NCBI GenBank assembly: GCA_004802705.1
Contig: SGPL01000392.1
Span: 1-31,547, forward strand
Direction of reading: 5' to 3'
Length of the DNA: 31,547 nucleotides
Origin: Bondarzewia mesenterica
Taxonomy: Eukaryota > Basidiomycota > Agaricomycetes > Russulales > Bondarzewiaceae
Positions 12,197 through 21,635 of the stretch are shown here, in pieces. A program made the translations under genes and the position numbers. The notes under the pieces are model-generated. The model ran no database searches, was not told the DNA's origin, and saw only the letters and a program-made list of their open reading frames with translations. Within the stretch, counting starts at the first letter, position 1. Every line of letters starts with the position of its first letter.

Positions 12197-12282
12197 GCGA
12201 CGATGATGATGATGATGTTGTTGTTATTGCTGTTGTTGTTGTTGTTGCTGTTATCCTTGCTGTTGTTGTTGTCTTCATACTG
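12197..12282 (+). repeat. GAT/GTT trinucleotide microsatellite, left subterminal
   Basis: A (GAT)n tract passes directly into a (GTT/GCT)n tract. An inverted counterpart lies near the other end of the element (20055-20168), so this composite microsatellite is part of the element's terminal structure. The frames that cross it encode only homopolymeric shadows. Confidence 0.7.
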
Positions 12283-12324
12283 TTGTAATCATATGTAATA
12301 ATAAATACACATAATTTATCATCA

Positions 12325-12376
12325 TTGTTCCCGCCACTGTTCCCGCCGTGTTTAGCACTGTTCCCGCCACTGTTCA
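12325..12376 (+). repeat. Short direct repeats TGTTCCCGCC, subterminal
   Basis: Three near-identical copies of (T/C)TGTTCCCGCC, plus a truncated CTGTTC, occur within about 50 bp just upstream of the transposase start. They could be promoter or transposase-binding repeats. I saw no copy cluster at the right end. Confidence 0.5.
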
Positions 12377-12426
12377 GAGATTGCGCAAAAATGTCACACA
12401 GAATGTCACATTTGTCATGTTGAGTG

Positions 12427-15400
12427 ATGCCGAAGGTTCGTGTACACCATGCAGCGGCAGTGTTTTGACCTTGCTCCCTGCTCCTTACTGCCCACCACCC
12501 AGCACACTTTTCCCTTGATGCCAGCAACAAAATCTGGCATATCAAACAGTGTCAAAGTTTCTATCCTTGGTAGCTCTAGATCAGCGGTGGTGCGAGCCTC
12601 TCGTGTGGCTTCAAAGCAGTCGGTAGTCCTCAAGAACACCGACATCATCTGCGCAAGGGAGAAAGGACAGCGCAAGTCCTCCCACCACCTCTCAGGTGAG
12701 TTAAACCCTCCTCGCAATCTTATAATTTAAACACTTGGTTGGTTTTCAGGTCTTGGAGTTGAGGCGTGGCATATTTTTGCAGAGCTTCGGGGCGATGGAG
12801 AGGATCACGTGGACACATTGATGCAGGGCATCGAGGAGGAGATGGAAGGAGATGATATGCACTGGGAGACATTACTTGATGAATTGAAGGAGGATGAGGC
12901 ATTTCTCACCACCGTACGGGACATCATCGGGAGCCAGTACGTTCTCACTTCATTCCCTGCTTAATTACTTTCAATGTTGGGACAGATGGAAACCTCACTG
13001 GTACAAAGACTCTCGTTCTTGGCGCTTGCGATTACAGTAGGCAAACGCACACTGGACATCACTCATGCCTTATCTTGTCGACACTTACCTGGAGTGGAAG
13101 CACCCACCCGATGTCTCCCCAATCTTCCCTGACACTCACGTTCTCGATACTCTTTCTGATGCTTCATCACCCCTCACAGACGACCATGCACAGGTCTCCG
13201 ATTTTGACGCCCCTCCTCCCGATGCCAACTCCAACACTCCTCTGCCTGCTATCATCCCCGATGATTATAGTTTCGACATCGAGGTCCTCAATATCTATAC
13301 TTTGGAAACTCACACTCAGATCAGTCGCAAAGCCGACTCGATATCTACTGCTGTGGACTTAGTCAAGGCTGGCTACCTCGGTGCTACTTCTATCTCTCCC
13401 AGCGTTGCAATTTCTCTCAAGACCCTGGAGCTCTTTCGCCGCATCTGACTACGCAAGCCTTCATTCAGTGTTGAAGCATTCGCAAAGGTTATATGTGATC
13501 TCTATAGTGTGAGTCACCATCCCCCGCGTATTGTATCATCACTAATCCTTTTCTCAAAGATGACATATCGTCGCAAATATCGGGTGGCCCTTGCTGATAC
13601 TTTCAACATCTATCTCTCGATTTTGCGTGAGGTCGATAAACATGTCCTTGCGACATTAGGGCGCAACATGCCCAATTGGCATGTTCTGAATGCTTGTCCT
13701 CCTTGTGGATATCAGGCAAGTTTTTTGCCCTCAACGTGTCCTGTCATTACTGATATAGCTTCTTAGCTTGAGGGCGAACCACCTCTTACTTTTCAGCGCA
13801 TGTTCGCCTTTGATGGGAACAACTCGCTGAAGTGGATGGTTCAGTACGGCAACCATGCTGTTGGAGACATGCGTACTTTGAGAACAGTGATTATTTCTTG
13901 CCCTGAAACTTTGTGGATTCATTTGACAAGGACATTGGCGGGCATATGAACAGGAATGACAGAAATGATGGCGAAGAAGGACATGAGGGCAGCAGAGGTG
14001 ATATTATCATTGAGGGCAACAGCACCGGCAACAGCGCTGGCAACAGTGACAACAGCAACAACAGCAACAACAGCGGCCGCAACAACGGCAACATCGTCGA
14101 TGGCAGTGGCAATGTTGTCGGCGGCAGTAGCAACATCGTCAATGGCAGCGGCAACATCGTCGATGGTGGCAGTGACATCAGCAATGCCAATAATGTTGCA
14201 AATAGCGACAGCATCAATGACAGCGGCATTACTATACGTGGCTGCCAGGACAATTGGAAGGCTGCCGCTGCCGACGAGAAGAAACACATGTGGTCAATTT
14301 TTGATGAGACGGGTATNTTTNTCGGGGCTTGCAGGCACTCCTTGATACTCTGGATTGCTGACATGGTGCGCAGTGGAGAAAAGTGAGTCTTTTCTANCAT
14401 GCAAGTATTCTATGAATTACATAACATCTANAGGTTCAAATATGCCCTCTCGATCATGGCAAAGGCCATGCAGACNTTCNGTGGTAGTCAGTCACTCGCN
14501 GGCTATGATATCGNATGTCAATTCNTGNAGACGATNGCTCAAAGTTCACTCNGCGCTGATTTNAAAAGACTTGNNTGGNGTATCTGTGTAAANGNNTTCN
14601 ATGGTTACNCTCATAACTTTGCTTGCCAGCTCAAGAACCACCCGAATACCATNNAGGGGATGGGACTCNAAGATCTCNAGANGCTTGAGNNCGTGTTTAG
14701 TGCATCTAATGCCCTCGCCCCTGTTACACGATATGCATCTGCTTTTCGATGCAAGNTCTTTATTGACATGTTTTTCAAGCAGTGGGANNAGGANAAGTAC
14801 ATGAACCTTGGCCTCATGTTGCTCAATAACTATAAGCAGGCNCTCGACATTATCACATTGGATGGACTTGCATTGGCTNAAGCCAAAAAATCNCTCCAGA
14901 TCGANNACNGCGACATCNAACNGTGGNGCAAGGAAGAGAAGGATTACTTTGATAGTCTCNGGCAAGAGCNNGAATGGGATGTCTTNACTGTGGCCTATGT
15001 TGAGGTCTTGCAGAAGCTTNGATCTCTTGAGTAAGTANGCAGCTTTTTCATACTTGTACCACACAANAATCTCNTTGCNNATCAAAATGCACNGATATGA
15101 CTGCGCATTTTCTAACCTCCACTCCCGATGACTATNGCTTCATTGCNCCACCTNAATCACATGATGCAAGCNGGNAGTACANNGTCATGGCCTCTCAGAN
15201 NAGACACGAGGAGTCGAAGNNTCGACACCTNAATGAGCAACACAATAATGTGCTCCAGGAGGTCATCGAGATAGAGGTAGGGATGNGAATTGTTNGTCAT
15301 TGGGAGCNATCTATGCCNGAGTATCAGGAGACTCTGAAGTACATCAAGATGCGTGAGTATCACNGAGCNCTCGACAACCTANAGAAGCTCATCATCNAGC

Positions 15401-16145
15401 ATCTGTTTGAACTNCACAAGCTCAATCTTTNNCAGACTGGTGAGTATTTTGCATCNNAATTTTCTTTNATACTAACTTCTNTTTTTCAGCTTATAAAATG
15501 NGCACGCANATTGCGAAGTCTTTGCAAAGCCNTTGTGNAGCCATTCNCAAGGCTGTNGATGTCTACAATCAAGCAGCATCTGCNTTAGATTCTCCCTNCC
15601 CTACACTGNATTGGGCNGCTGTATNGCACTATTCATTCCTTGATGAGTTCAACCTCTTGCNNGATACTCGCCANNATATTNGTAGTNNANNCTGGACCGA
15701 GCCAGCTATCNGTGTTACCANGAAGCAAGATCTGCNAGTTCAGNGAGCGCNTGAAGAGGTTGAGCNCTGNAATATNGAAGTCCNCNNCCTTCACACCTCT
15801 ATCCACNATGAGGACATCTTCTTCGGTAAAGTNCTTNATAGGCTCNNTGATGAGCAAGATCNATTGTANGGCCCCNTCAAGAACTACATCNTCCATCNCN
15901 GTAGTGTGAACNCACATCTCAAGGCANNAATCTTTCAAATATACTCTCTCNCNGGGTTCACAGGCNATAAGACCATCAGTNTCAGGAAGGGGCAAATGGC
16001 TCCTGCATCATCCACTACCCCTGACCTCGAAGAGGGTGCCAATGATGACAATGATGCGGNCATTTTNGAAGATGCAGAGCCAGATGATCAGATGACAGGG
16101 GATATCNCTGCACTTGTGGAGTACATGACTGAGTTGCNGACNTGA
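12427..16145 (+). pseudogene. KDZ transposase (CxC-type), inactivated
   Basis: Exons at about 12427-12695, 12750-12936, 12986-13508, 13560-13715, 13767-14392, 14434-15030, 15095-15439 and 15490-16145 carry the family in order. The start MPKVRVHH and FSLDASNKI come first, then WKPHWYKDSRSWR, LRKPSFSVEAFAKVICDLY, NACPPC and LEGEPPLTF. The RNase H-like core has DGNNSLK, a C-x-D-N-W block, GYDI-x-C and an ERVFSASN-like block, followed by TRYASAF and NNYKQ. Breaks: TGA at 12466, TAG at 13038, TGA at 13446 (RRI-stop-LRKP), TGA at 13904 (FLP-stop-NFVD), a frameshift near 12555 and a missing T at 13877. At 13446 and 13904 the family has Arg, so CGA-to-TGA changes are likely. Intron 13716-13766 is GC-AG with consensus GCAAGT. 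Many single Ns occur after 14316; the 15095 acceptor is uncertain. Confidence 0.9.
13985..14225 (+). repeat. Asn/Gly/Ser-coding hexanucleotide-like repeat inside the transposase
   Basis: About 240 bp of imperfect GGCAAC/AGC repeats encode a run of Asn, Gly and Ser residues with periodic GNIVDGSG units. It lies between the FVDSF segment and the C-x-D-N-W block, so it expands a linker within the transposase core. Antisense frames across it are shadows. Confidence 0.7.
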
Positions 16146-16425
16146 TCTTGATGTATGANGGACATTTGTTTTTNTTTTTGTATTACAGTCAGTGCAACGT
16201 GTTTTGAGAATCAAGTCATGNAGTTGTTAAATGTAAATTANGNNAGAATGANGATGTGTTGCTGTCAATGTACNAAGGAGTTCATGTGTGCAGCNGCTTG
16301 AACAAAATCTTGAAGNGCTTGTGCNCTGTGGCNGACCACTGATAATCGATCAATCATNGATCNATCCAAGTTGGATCCATCCACATCCTATCTCAAATCC
16401 TTTGAATCCTCATTGCTCTCTCCAC

Positions 16426-17699
16426 ATGTCCNGCGACACTAATGACATGGTTTATGTGACTNTTNNTGGACNGCTCGNGTATACAAAAAAAATAGTAAGT
16501 ACATCGATACTTACTGTAATGATTTGAAGATGCTCACTGCACGACTTGCACCTCGAGGCCATTCATCATTTCAGGAATGGATAAGCCCATGTTCCCATTG
16601 AACGTTCAATGCCTAAACATGACAGGAAGCTCATGACGTCAACAAACTTCAGTCTATTATTGCCAATCTCGACATGTCCAGGACAAACAAGGAAATTGTG
16701 GAGGCCTTGTGTGGGGATCCGGCTGTCCAAGCAATGTTGAGCAACAGCAAAGGATTTTGGGCAGTGGTTATTGGTATTCCTGGTATCTACCAGACAGAGT
16801 GAGTAGTACGGGTATTTTTTCAATACTGCAGACATGACGATAGGGCTAGGATGGCCGTGAGGGCCGTGATCAAGAATTTCCAGCATGCACGTTGGGGAGA
16901 TATGGATACTTTCGTCGAGGCACTTCAGTATATGATTTGCAAGGGAGACATACCCATACACAAGGAGTCTGCTAGACTTCCTTCGGTGCAGAATTATGGT
17001 GACAACATTTTTGGTGTGTATTTCTCGTACCATCTATGTTTTAAACTGAGATTGTTCTTCCTGATTTTAGGTTCTCGCACTGTTCCTATCACATTAAACA
17101 TTGCAGATAATCAGACACAGACAAGCTTCAGGAGTTATCGCTCTGAGGAGCTGCCTTCGACACCACGCTCTGATCTAGCTCAGCCTGCGACTCCTCATTC
17201 TAGTCATACTCGGCTCACTATTCCCATTCCCTCTCATATTGATACTATGCCACGTCGGCAAGCAGCACAAGCTGCTGAGTCTCAGCGGAGCCCTACCGGT
17301 ATGAAATTTATCTATCTAGTTCACATGCTGCTAATCTATGTTCTAGCTCATCGGCCTCATACTCGTGACAGCCTCTTAGGAGCGCTTGAAGCTATGAACC
17401 TCTCCTTTGATGACTCAGCTCCTTTTTCTCTTCAGCATCAACAGAATCTTGGAGGTATAGTCTACACCTATACGAAGGCTTCGAACATTCCTCGCAGACC
17501 TCGCACGCCATCTCTTGGTGAGCTTCCAGATGATTATCTTACCAGTCATGGTTATGATTTGAATGCAATCTGTCGCATTGTTGAGGTATACGAGACTGCA
17601 GATTCTGCTGAGAGTTTTGCTTCATCTCTTGCATCCTATGGTTTCCCTGTTGCAGAGGCTCTGTTCTTACATAGATTAATTCAGAGATCTTCACTCTGA
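16426..17699 (+). CDS. KDZ-element cargo protein with RNase H1-N / viroplasmin-like domain
   Basis: Exons 16426-16494, 16626-16798, 16844-17013, 17071-17298 and 17347-17699 join without a stop to about 330 residues. The N-terminal third holds FWAVVIGIPGIYQTE, then AVRAVIKNFQHARWGDMDTF and VEALQYMICKGD. This matches the viroplasmin/RNase H1 N-terminal fold (aromatic-x-V-x-x-G-x-x-P-G-I-Y, then V-x-x-F-x-x-A, then T-F-x-E-A), which binds RNA-DNA hybrids or dsRNA. No RNase H catalytic domain follows; the rest is Ser/Thr/Arg-rich (PRRQAAQAA) with a conserved-looking tail ending in FPVAEALFLHRLI. Intron 1 (131 nt) may be two introns. Unlike the transposase, this frame is unbroken although exon 1 has several Ns. 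Its role in the element is unknown. Confidence 0.65.
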
Positions 17700-17838
17700 T
17701 CACGTGGATTGTTGCTACCCAAGTTTTGTTTCAAACTTTGTTTTTTTGACATGTCTACATATCTACACAGTCCTTCATACCCCTCCCCCTCCTTCCACTT
17801 CGTGCTTCTGACTATTGTGCATTTTATTTTGCTTTTTG

Positions 17839-19928
17839 ATGGTCCGCCATCGAGCCCACAATAAATGGGCCGCTCTCCTATCACACAAGAAGCTCACGAT
17901 GAGCCAAGTCCGCCGTGCTACACGTCGTGCTCTACGTGTGGTCCTGAAGAAAACCAATGCAGAGAAAGTTCGATTGCAGGAGAAGTGCCAGGCTGAAAGG
18001 GAATTGTACCACATAGCTCTCGAGAATGCCAGGAACATGGTGATGGGAACAAGCTGAACTTCTCCGAGAGAAGTTCGGCCACCACAGCGTTGAATACTAC
18101 TATGAGGAGGTTATGCAACACTCTCGAAGGTCTAAGGTAAAGAGAGGCAAGATTAACCTATGGAATGCTTTTACTAGGTTGGAAGCTCAGAAAATCAACA
18201 AAGGTAAGTGTTGCGAGACTACTGTATTGCAGGCAAATGAGACTGATATATAACAAGATGGGAGTGACTCTAACGTCAATTCGTCACAGCTTGCCAAGGA
18301 TCTAGCAGCAAAATGGAAGGCGATGAGTCAGGCAGAGAAAGAAGAAGCTACAGTTGGTGCAGTGGAGGAGCTCCAAGAGCAGCGAGAGATCAAGGCACTC
18401 TCCGTACACAACACACGGTTGAGTGCTTTTCACGATGCGTGCGCGAACTTAGATGCAATCGAGGATGAGGTGCATATAAATTCATATCTGTACCGTTCAG
18501 TTTGCGTCTAATTCAGTGAACAGCTTCGTGCACTGCATGTGCGCACGGGGATGCAAATTGTCATGTTTGCAATCAAGTCGACTGGGGATCAGTATGGATG
18601 TCCACGCATTTTTCTTACCAGCAAACATCTGGCAGAATTTTTCGATCTCTCGCTCAAGTCAAACGTGAATGACGTCACATTGCGGTTGAAAGCATACTGT
18701 GTATCTGGTGCTCAAGGTGGGTCTTGTCGAAGGCATCAACCACTAGAGTATTCGCTGACCCAACCGATCGTGAACAGGGATCGTTAAATCATACAGCCAG
18801 TGAGTTCTTCATCTCAAGGCCAAACTTACCGCACTTCTATTGGAAAAACTAAGTATGTCCATGCACATGAATTTTTATCATTGTTTTCGACTCTCTAACT
18901 TTCCAACAGGCAAAGCTGCGGGCATACAAGTCCTGCGCATGTACTATACCAATTTCGATAATCATATCACCCGCGTCTACTACGTTGTCATCGAGAACTG
19001 GCCACTGCAGAAATTCTGCAGGCCCAGCGACATCAGCCTACACAACGAGATTGAACTCATCATCAACGCATTCCAGAGTGGTGCAGCTCATTTCAGGAAG
19101 TTAACAGAGCAGGAATACGAGGATTGGGAGCAGAAGCAGTTCCAAAACCAAATGGATGAGATGTCCAATGAGGGAATAGATGGAGTGGGTAACACACCAC
19201 TGCCAGTGAGTCCCGACACCATGACAACTTCTACTGCCCCCCTTCCACCCGCACATGCTGCACCTTCCTCTGTTGCTCCCGAGCTTGCCACCATGCCCAC
19301 GGCCAATGACGCAGCACTAGCTACGAATGGCGCAATGCTCCCATCTCTCAGCGATGCCATGCTCTCCCCCTCTCTGCCTGGGCTGCCAGTGTCAGCATCC
19401 CCTTCATTTTTGCCTCTGTTTTCTGTCTTGGATATGCGGGTAGCTGCCGGTCAACATAAGCGGCCATCGAACGATGAGAACATCAGTGAGCCAGCACTCA
19501 AGAAGAGAGCTGCTGCTCTGAGTGTCTCCGCCCTCGATGGCACGCCCCTCACCTCAGCTAACAAGTTGCGCAAGACCCGCAGCGACAAAGGGAAGAAGCA
19601 GAAGCCACGAGGAGCCACTTCTGATAGTGCTACATCCACTCCCATGCCGCCTCCCGTTCCCTCCATCATGCAGCCTGTCACTCCCACTCCCCCCGCTGTT
19701 CAGCCTTTTACTCCCCCCGCCGTGCAGCCTCCTGCTCCCTCTGCCACCCAGCCTCTCGTTCCCTCCACCGTGCAGCTTTCTGCTCATTCTGTCATGCAGC
19801 CTTCCGCTCCTTCTGCCACGCAACCTTCTGCTCCCTCCACCGTGCAGTCTCCCGCTCCCTTTCTTGCTACCACCTCCGCTGTCCTCAATGCGGCAACTAC
19901 TGGAGCTCTGTTGGGGATGGATATCTGA
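17839..19928 (+). CDS. KDZ-element cargo protein with HMG-box-like segment and Pro/Ser-rich tail
   Basis: Exons 17839-18203, 18258-18469, 18524-18716, 18797-18852 and 18910-19928 give about 614 residues if two single-base indels are allowed: one extra G in 18045-18047 and one missing A in 18844-18848. The N-terminus is basic and then helical. LWNAFTRLEAQKINK with SSQLAKDLAAKWKAMSQAEK resembles the W-N-A-F...W-K-x-M-S-x-x-E-K pattern of an HMG box, so DNA binding is plausible. A second conserved-looking block follows (IFLTSKHLAEFFDL; GIQVLRMYYTNFDNHITRVY). The C-terminal half is low-complexity with a basic cluster (KLRKTRSDKGKKQKPRG), a likely nuclear signal. The family beyond the HMG-like part is not recognised. 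Confidence 0.55.
19660..19865 (+). repeat. Pro/Ala/Ser/Gln-coding tandem repeat
   Basis: Imperfect 24-bp units encoding repeats of the type PSATQPSA / PSTVQ are present about eight times within the last exon of the HMG-like cargo gene. This kind of tail is disordered and often length-variable. Confidence 0.7.
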
Positions 19929-20048
19929 AGGCAGCGGCAGCATTGGCTGGTGCAGCCACTGTTTTTTTTTTCTACTTAGACAAGATATTTGCTCATGTAC
20001 AGTTGATTCAGTTGGAAATGCTAGTGTTGTGATCTATACTACATATTA

Positions 20049-20168
20049 CTTACTACAACAGTGACGACGACAACAACAACAATGGCAACAACAGCAACAA
20101 TGGCAGCAACAATAGAAACAACAACGACAATAACACGATGATGATGACGATGATGATGATGATGACAT
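20049..20168 (+). repeat. ACA/GCA and GAT trinucleotide microsatellite, right subterminal
   Basis: Tracts of (ACA/GCA/ACG)n followed by (GAT)n form the inverted counterpart of the left microsatellite at 12197-12282. They lie between the third cargo gene and the right TIR. The intervening 19929-20048 shows no gene. Confidence 0.7.
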
Positions 20169-20339
20169 GACGACAATGATGACAATGACAGCGACAGGAA
20201 CAAATGAGTCGGCACTGTGCTATCGACAATGGCGTGGCCGACAATGATGATGCCGACGTGGGACGATGCCGATGTGATGAATGCGAACGCAGGATGATGC
20301 CGACATGGGGACGATAGGATGATGCCTATGACTAAATGG

Positions 20340-20755
20340 CTGCGAGATGGCAAGACAATGCCAACACGAGATGGTGGGGATGACGCCGACACGAGATGGC
20401 GAGAACGACGCTGACACGAGATGGTGGGGATGACGCCAATGCGAGATGGCAGGGATGACGCTGATGCGGGACGATGCCAACGTGGGACGATGTCGACGTG
20501 GGATGATGGGACGATGCCAATGCAGCTGACAATGATGGTGTCAGCATGGAATGATGGGATGATGCTGGCGAGGAAGCCCGCACGTGCCCTGATGACAGCA
20601 AAGGGACTCTGATGTACCCGAGTAAGAATATACATAATGATTTAACATAGGTAATTCTCCGGGTATGCGGCAGGTGAGCAATTTGGGCTAATTAGCCTAT
20701 AGACCCCCCCCAGTACTACAGGCTAATTAGCTTATTATTACGTGAGGTCCAGGTG
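20340..20755 (-). repeat. Right terminal inverted repeat of the KDZ element
   Basis: This arm mirrors the left TIR. Many differences are at CpG sites in the left arm that read TpG or CpA here, for example TGTCGTCAGG against TGTCATCAGG. The inner boundary is approximate because both arms grade into degenerate tandem repeats. Confidence 0.85.
20686..20731. repeat. Paired palindromes flanking a C-run, right TIR
   Basis: This is the mirror of the left-arm arrangement: GGCTAATTAGCC at 20686-20697, a run of eight C at 20704-20711, and GGCTAATTAGC at 20721-20731. Confidence 0.6.
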
Positions 20756-20761
20756 ACTTAC
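20756..20761. repeat. Target-site duplication, right copy
   Basis: The second ACTTAC copy follows the right terminal inverted repeat. Read on the - strand it is GTAAGT, exactly the splice donor of the adjoining hAT-like exon. Confidence 0.75.
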
Positions 20762-20999
20762 CCATCGCAATTCGATAAACTTCCGACCAATCTGTCATAT
20801 TATAATAGCAATTCAGGGTCTTCTTCACAAGTGCGAGAGAGGCACGAATAGTGGGCACATACTCCTCACTTCTGAGAACGTTTGTGGCCAGCTCGTGATC
20901 AATATGGTCCATGGCAGGGATGACAGTTGCGAGGTTGAGTGTGAAGCGAGAAAAGAACGTCGTAGCATCCTTAAGGATCTAGTACAGGGTGAATATATG
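20756..20999 (-). pseudogene. hAT-family transposase fragment (C-terminal region)
   Basis: On the - strand an exon begins after an acceptor TAG at 20979-20981 and reads ILKDATTFFSRFTLNLATVI, then VLRSEEYVPTIRASLALVKK, then YYNMTDWSEVYRIAM. The last motif (K-x-x-L-x-x-Y-Y-x-x-T-D-x-S-x-V-Y-R-I-A-M) is the hallmark of the hAT dimerisation region. The frame ends at a GTAAGT donor that is also the KDZ target duplication. The expected downstream exon (LHP motif) was not found on the far side of the KDZ element, so this is a remnant. Confidence 0.75.
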
Positions 21000-21356
21000 T
21001 TAGTGTATAACGTGGGTCACCAATGAGAATTACGATTCCCGATTAGGGAAATCGTTACTTATAGGAGGCCCTCTCTGCGAGACGGAATTTGGACTCTAGT
21101 GAACTACAAATTTTTCTAGTGAGCTACGGATTTTGTAGCCACATTACAAATGCTCGACTACATTTGCCTACGCTGGAGCTAACCCACCTTTAGTTCGATT
21201 TGTAGTCTGAGTTGACCGGTTGACCGGCATTGTTTATTACCGGTAAGTAAATCTGTAGTCGACTACTTTCAAGCCATTGAAGTTGCCGTTCACCCTGCTT
21301 CCGCTCTTGCCTCCTCTACCACAAGTTAATTTCCCCGACTCTCGTTATGCTAGGCC
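21000..21356. other. Unannotated repeat-flanking spacer
   Basis: About 350 bp between the hAT remnant and the gene-fragment zone. It contains short direct repeats (GTTGACCGGTTGACCGG near 21212; related AGTGAACTACAA / AGTGAGCTACGG). No coding motif was recognised. Confidence 0.4.
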
Positions 21357-21560
21357 ATGACTCGTCACTCACCATGTACAGAACAATCTCATGACTCCGC
21401 CAACTCATCTCGTAAGCCCCATCTCGCACCGTTCGCCCAGCGACCAGAGCGTGATCGAGCACGCTTGGAGCGCCGCCGATCGAAGAGCGTACAAACGGTA
21501 GTGTCACCGTTGACCAGGAGGCTGCAGGAGTTAGAGGACTTTTGGAAGAGGCCAATGGGG
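21357..21560 (+). other. Unrecognised exon-like open frame
   Basis: A + strand frame begins at ATG 21357 and reads through ERDRARLERRRSKSVQTVVS and LTRRLQELEDFW to a GTGAGT donor at 21560. A matching acceptor (CGAAG at about 21604) leads to a short frame that stops soon after. The Arg/Ser-rich composition looks protein-like, but I do not recognise a family. It may be the upstream part of the adjoining CBM21-containing fragment. Confidence 0.3.
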
Positions 21561-21635
21561 TGAGTTCATGATCTTATTTCTTCATTTTCTTTCTCCCTAC
21601 GAAGGACGAGTCAAGGGAGGTGCCGGAGAGGATTC

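Larger units (their letters stand above)
11735..20755 (+). mobile_element. KDZ-class DNA transposon, 9.0 kb, with long TIRs and three genes
   Basis: The element is bounded by inverted repeats that start CACCTGGACCTCACG and by a direct repeat ACTTAC on both flanks. Its three + strand genes are a KDZ (Kyakuja-Dileera-Zisupton) transposase, a viroplasmin-domain protein and an HMG-box-like protein, spaced by 280 and 139 bp. KDZ elements are known from Agaricomycetes, where they reach high copy number. The transposase is broken, so this copy is probably non-autonomous, although its ends look complete. No TET/JBP gene, which some KDZ elements carry, was found inside. The insertion lies 119 bp upstream of the FMP32-like start codon and at the edge of a hAT exon. 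Confidence 0.9.

Noticed and set aside
11811..12288. Ser/His/Ala-rich frames across the left TIR
   Set aside because: They are translations of the GC-rich minisatellite and the GAT/GTT microsatellite; all frames are open because the tandem units lack stops.
13891..14400. 169-codon Leu/Pro/Ser-rich - strand frame
   Set aside because: It is the antisense of the Asn/Gly/Ser repeat in the transposase.
16566..17033. 155-codon - strand frame antisense to the viroplasmin-like gene
   Set aside because: It is a shadow; the + strand exons have splice sites and domain motifs, this frame has neither.
16426..17699. Endogenous caulimovirus-like sequence
   Set aside because: The viroplasmin-like domain also occurs in cellular RNase H1 and in fungal proteins, and no other pararetroviral gene is near.
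12427..20000. A TET/JBP dioxygenase gene within the KDZ element
   Set aside because: Such genes accompany some KDZ elements, but I found no HxD...H iron-binding pattern or related motif in the three genes.
20039..20635. 198-codon - strand frame in the right TIR
   Set aside because: It is the same repeat translation as at the left end; long only because of tandem units.
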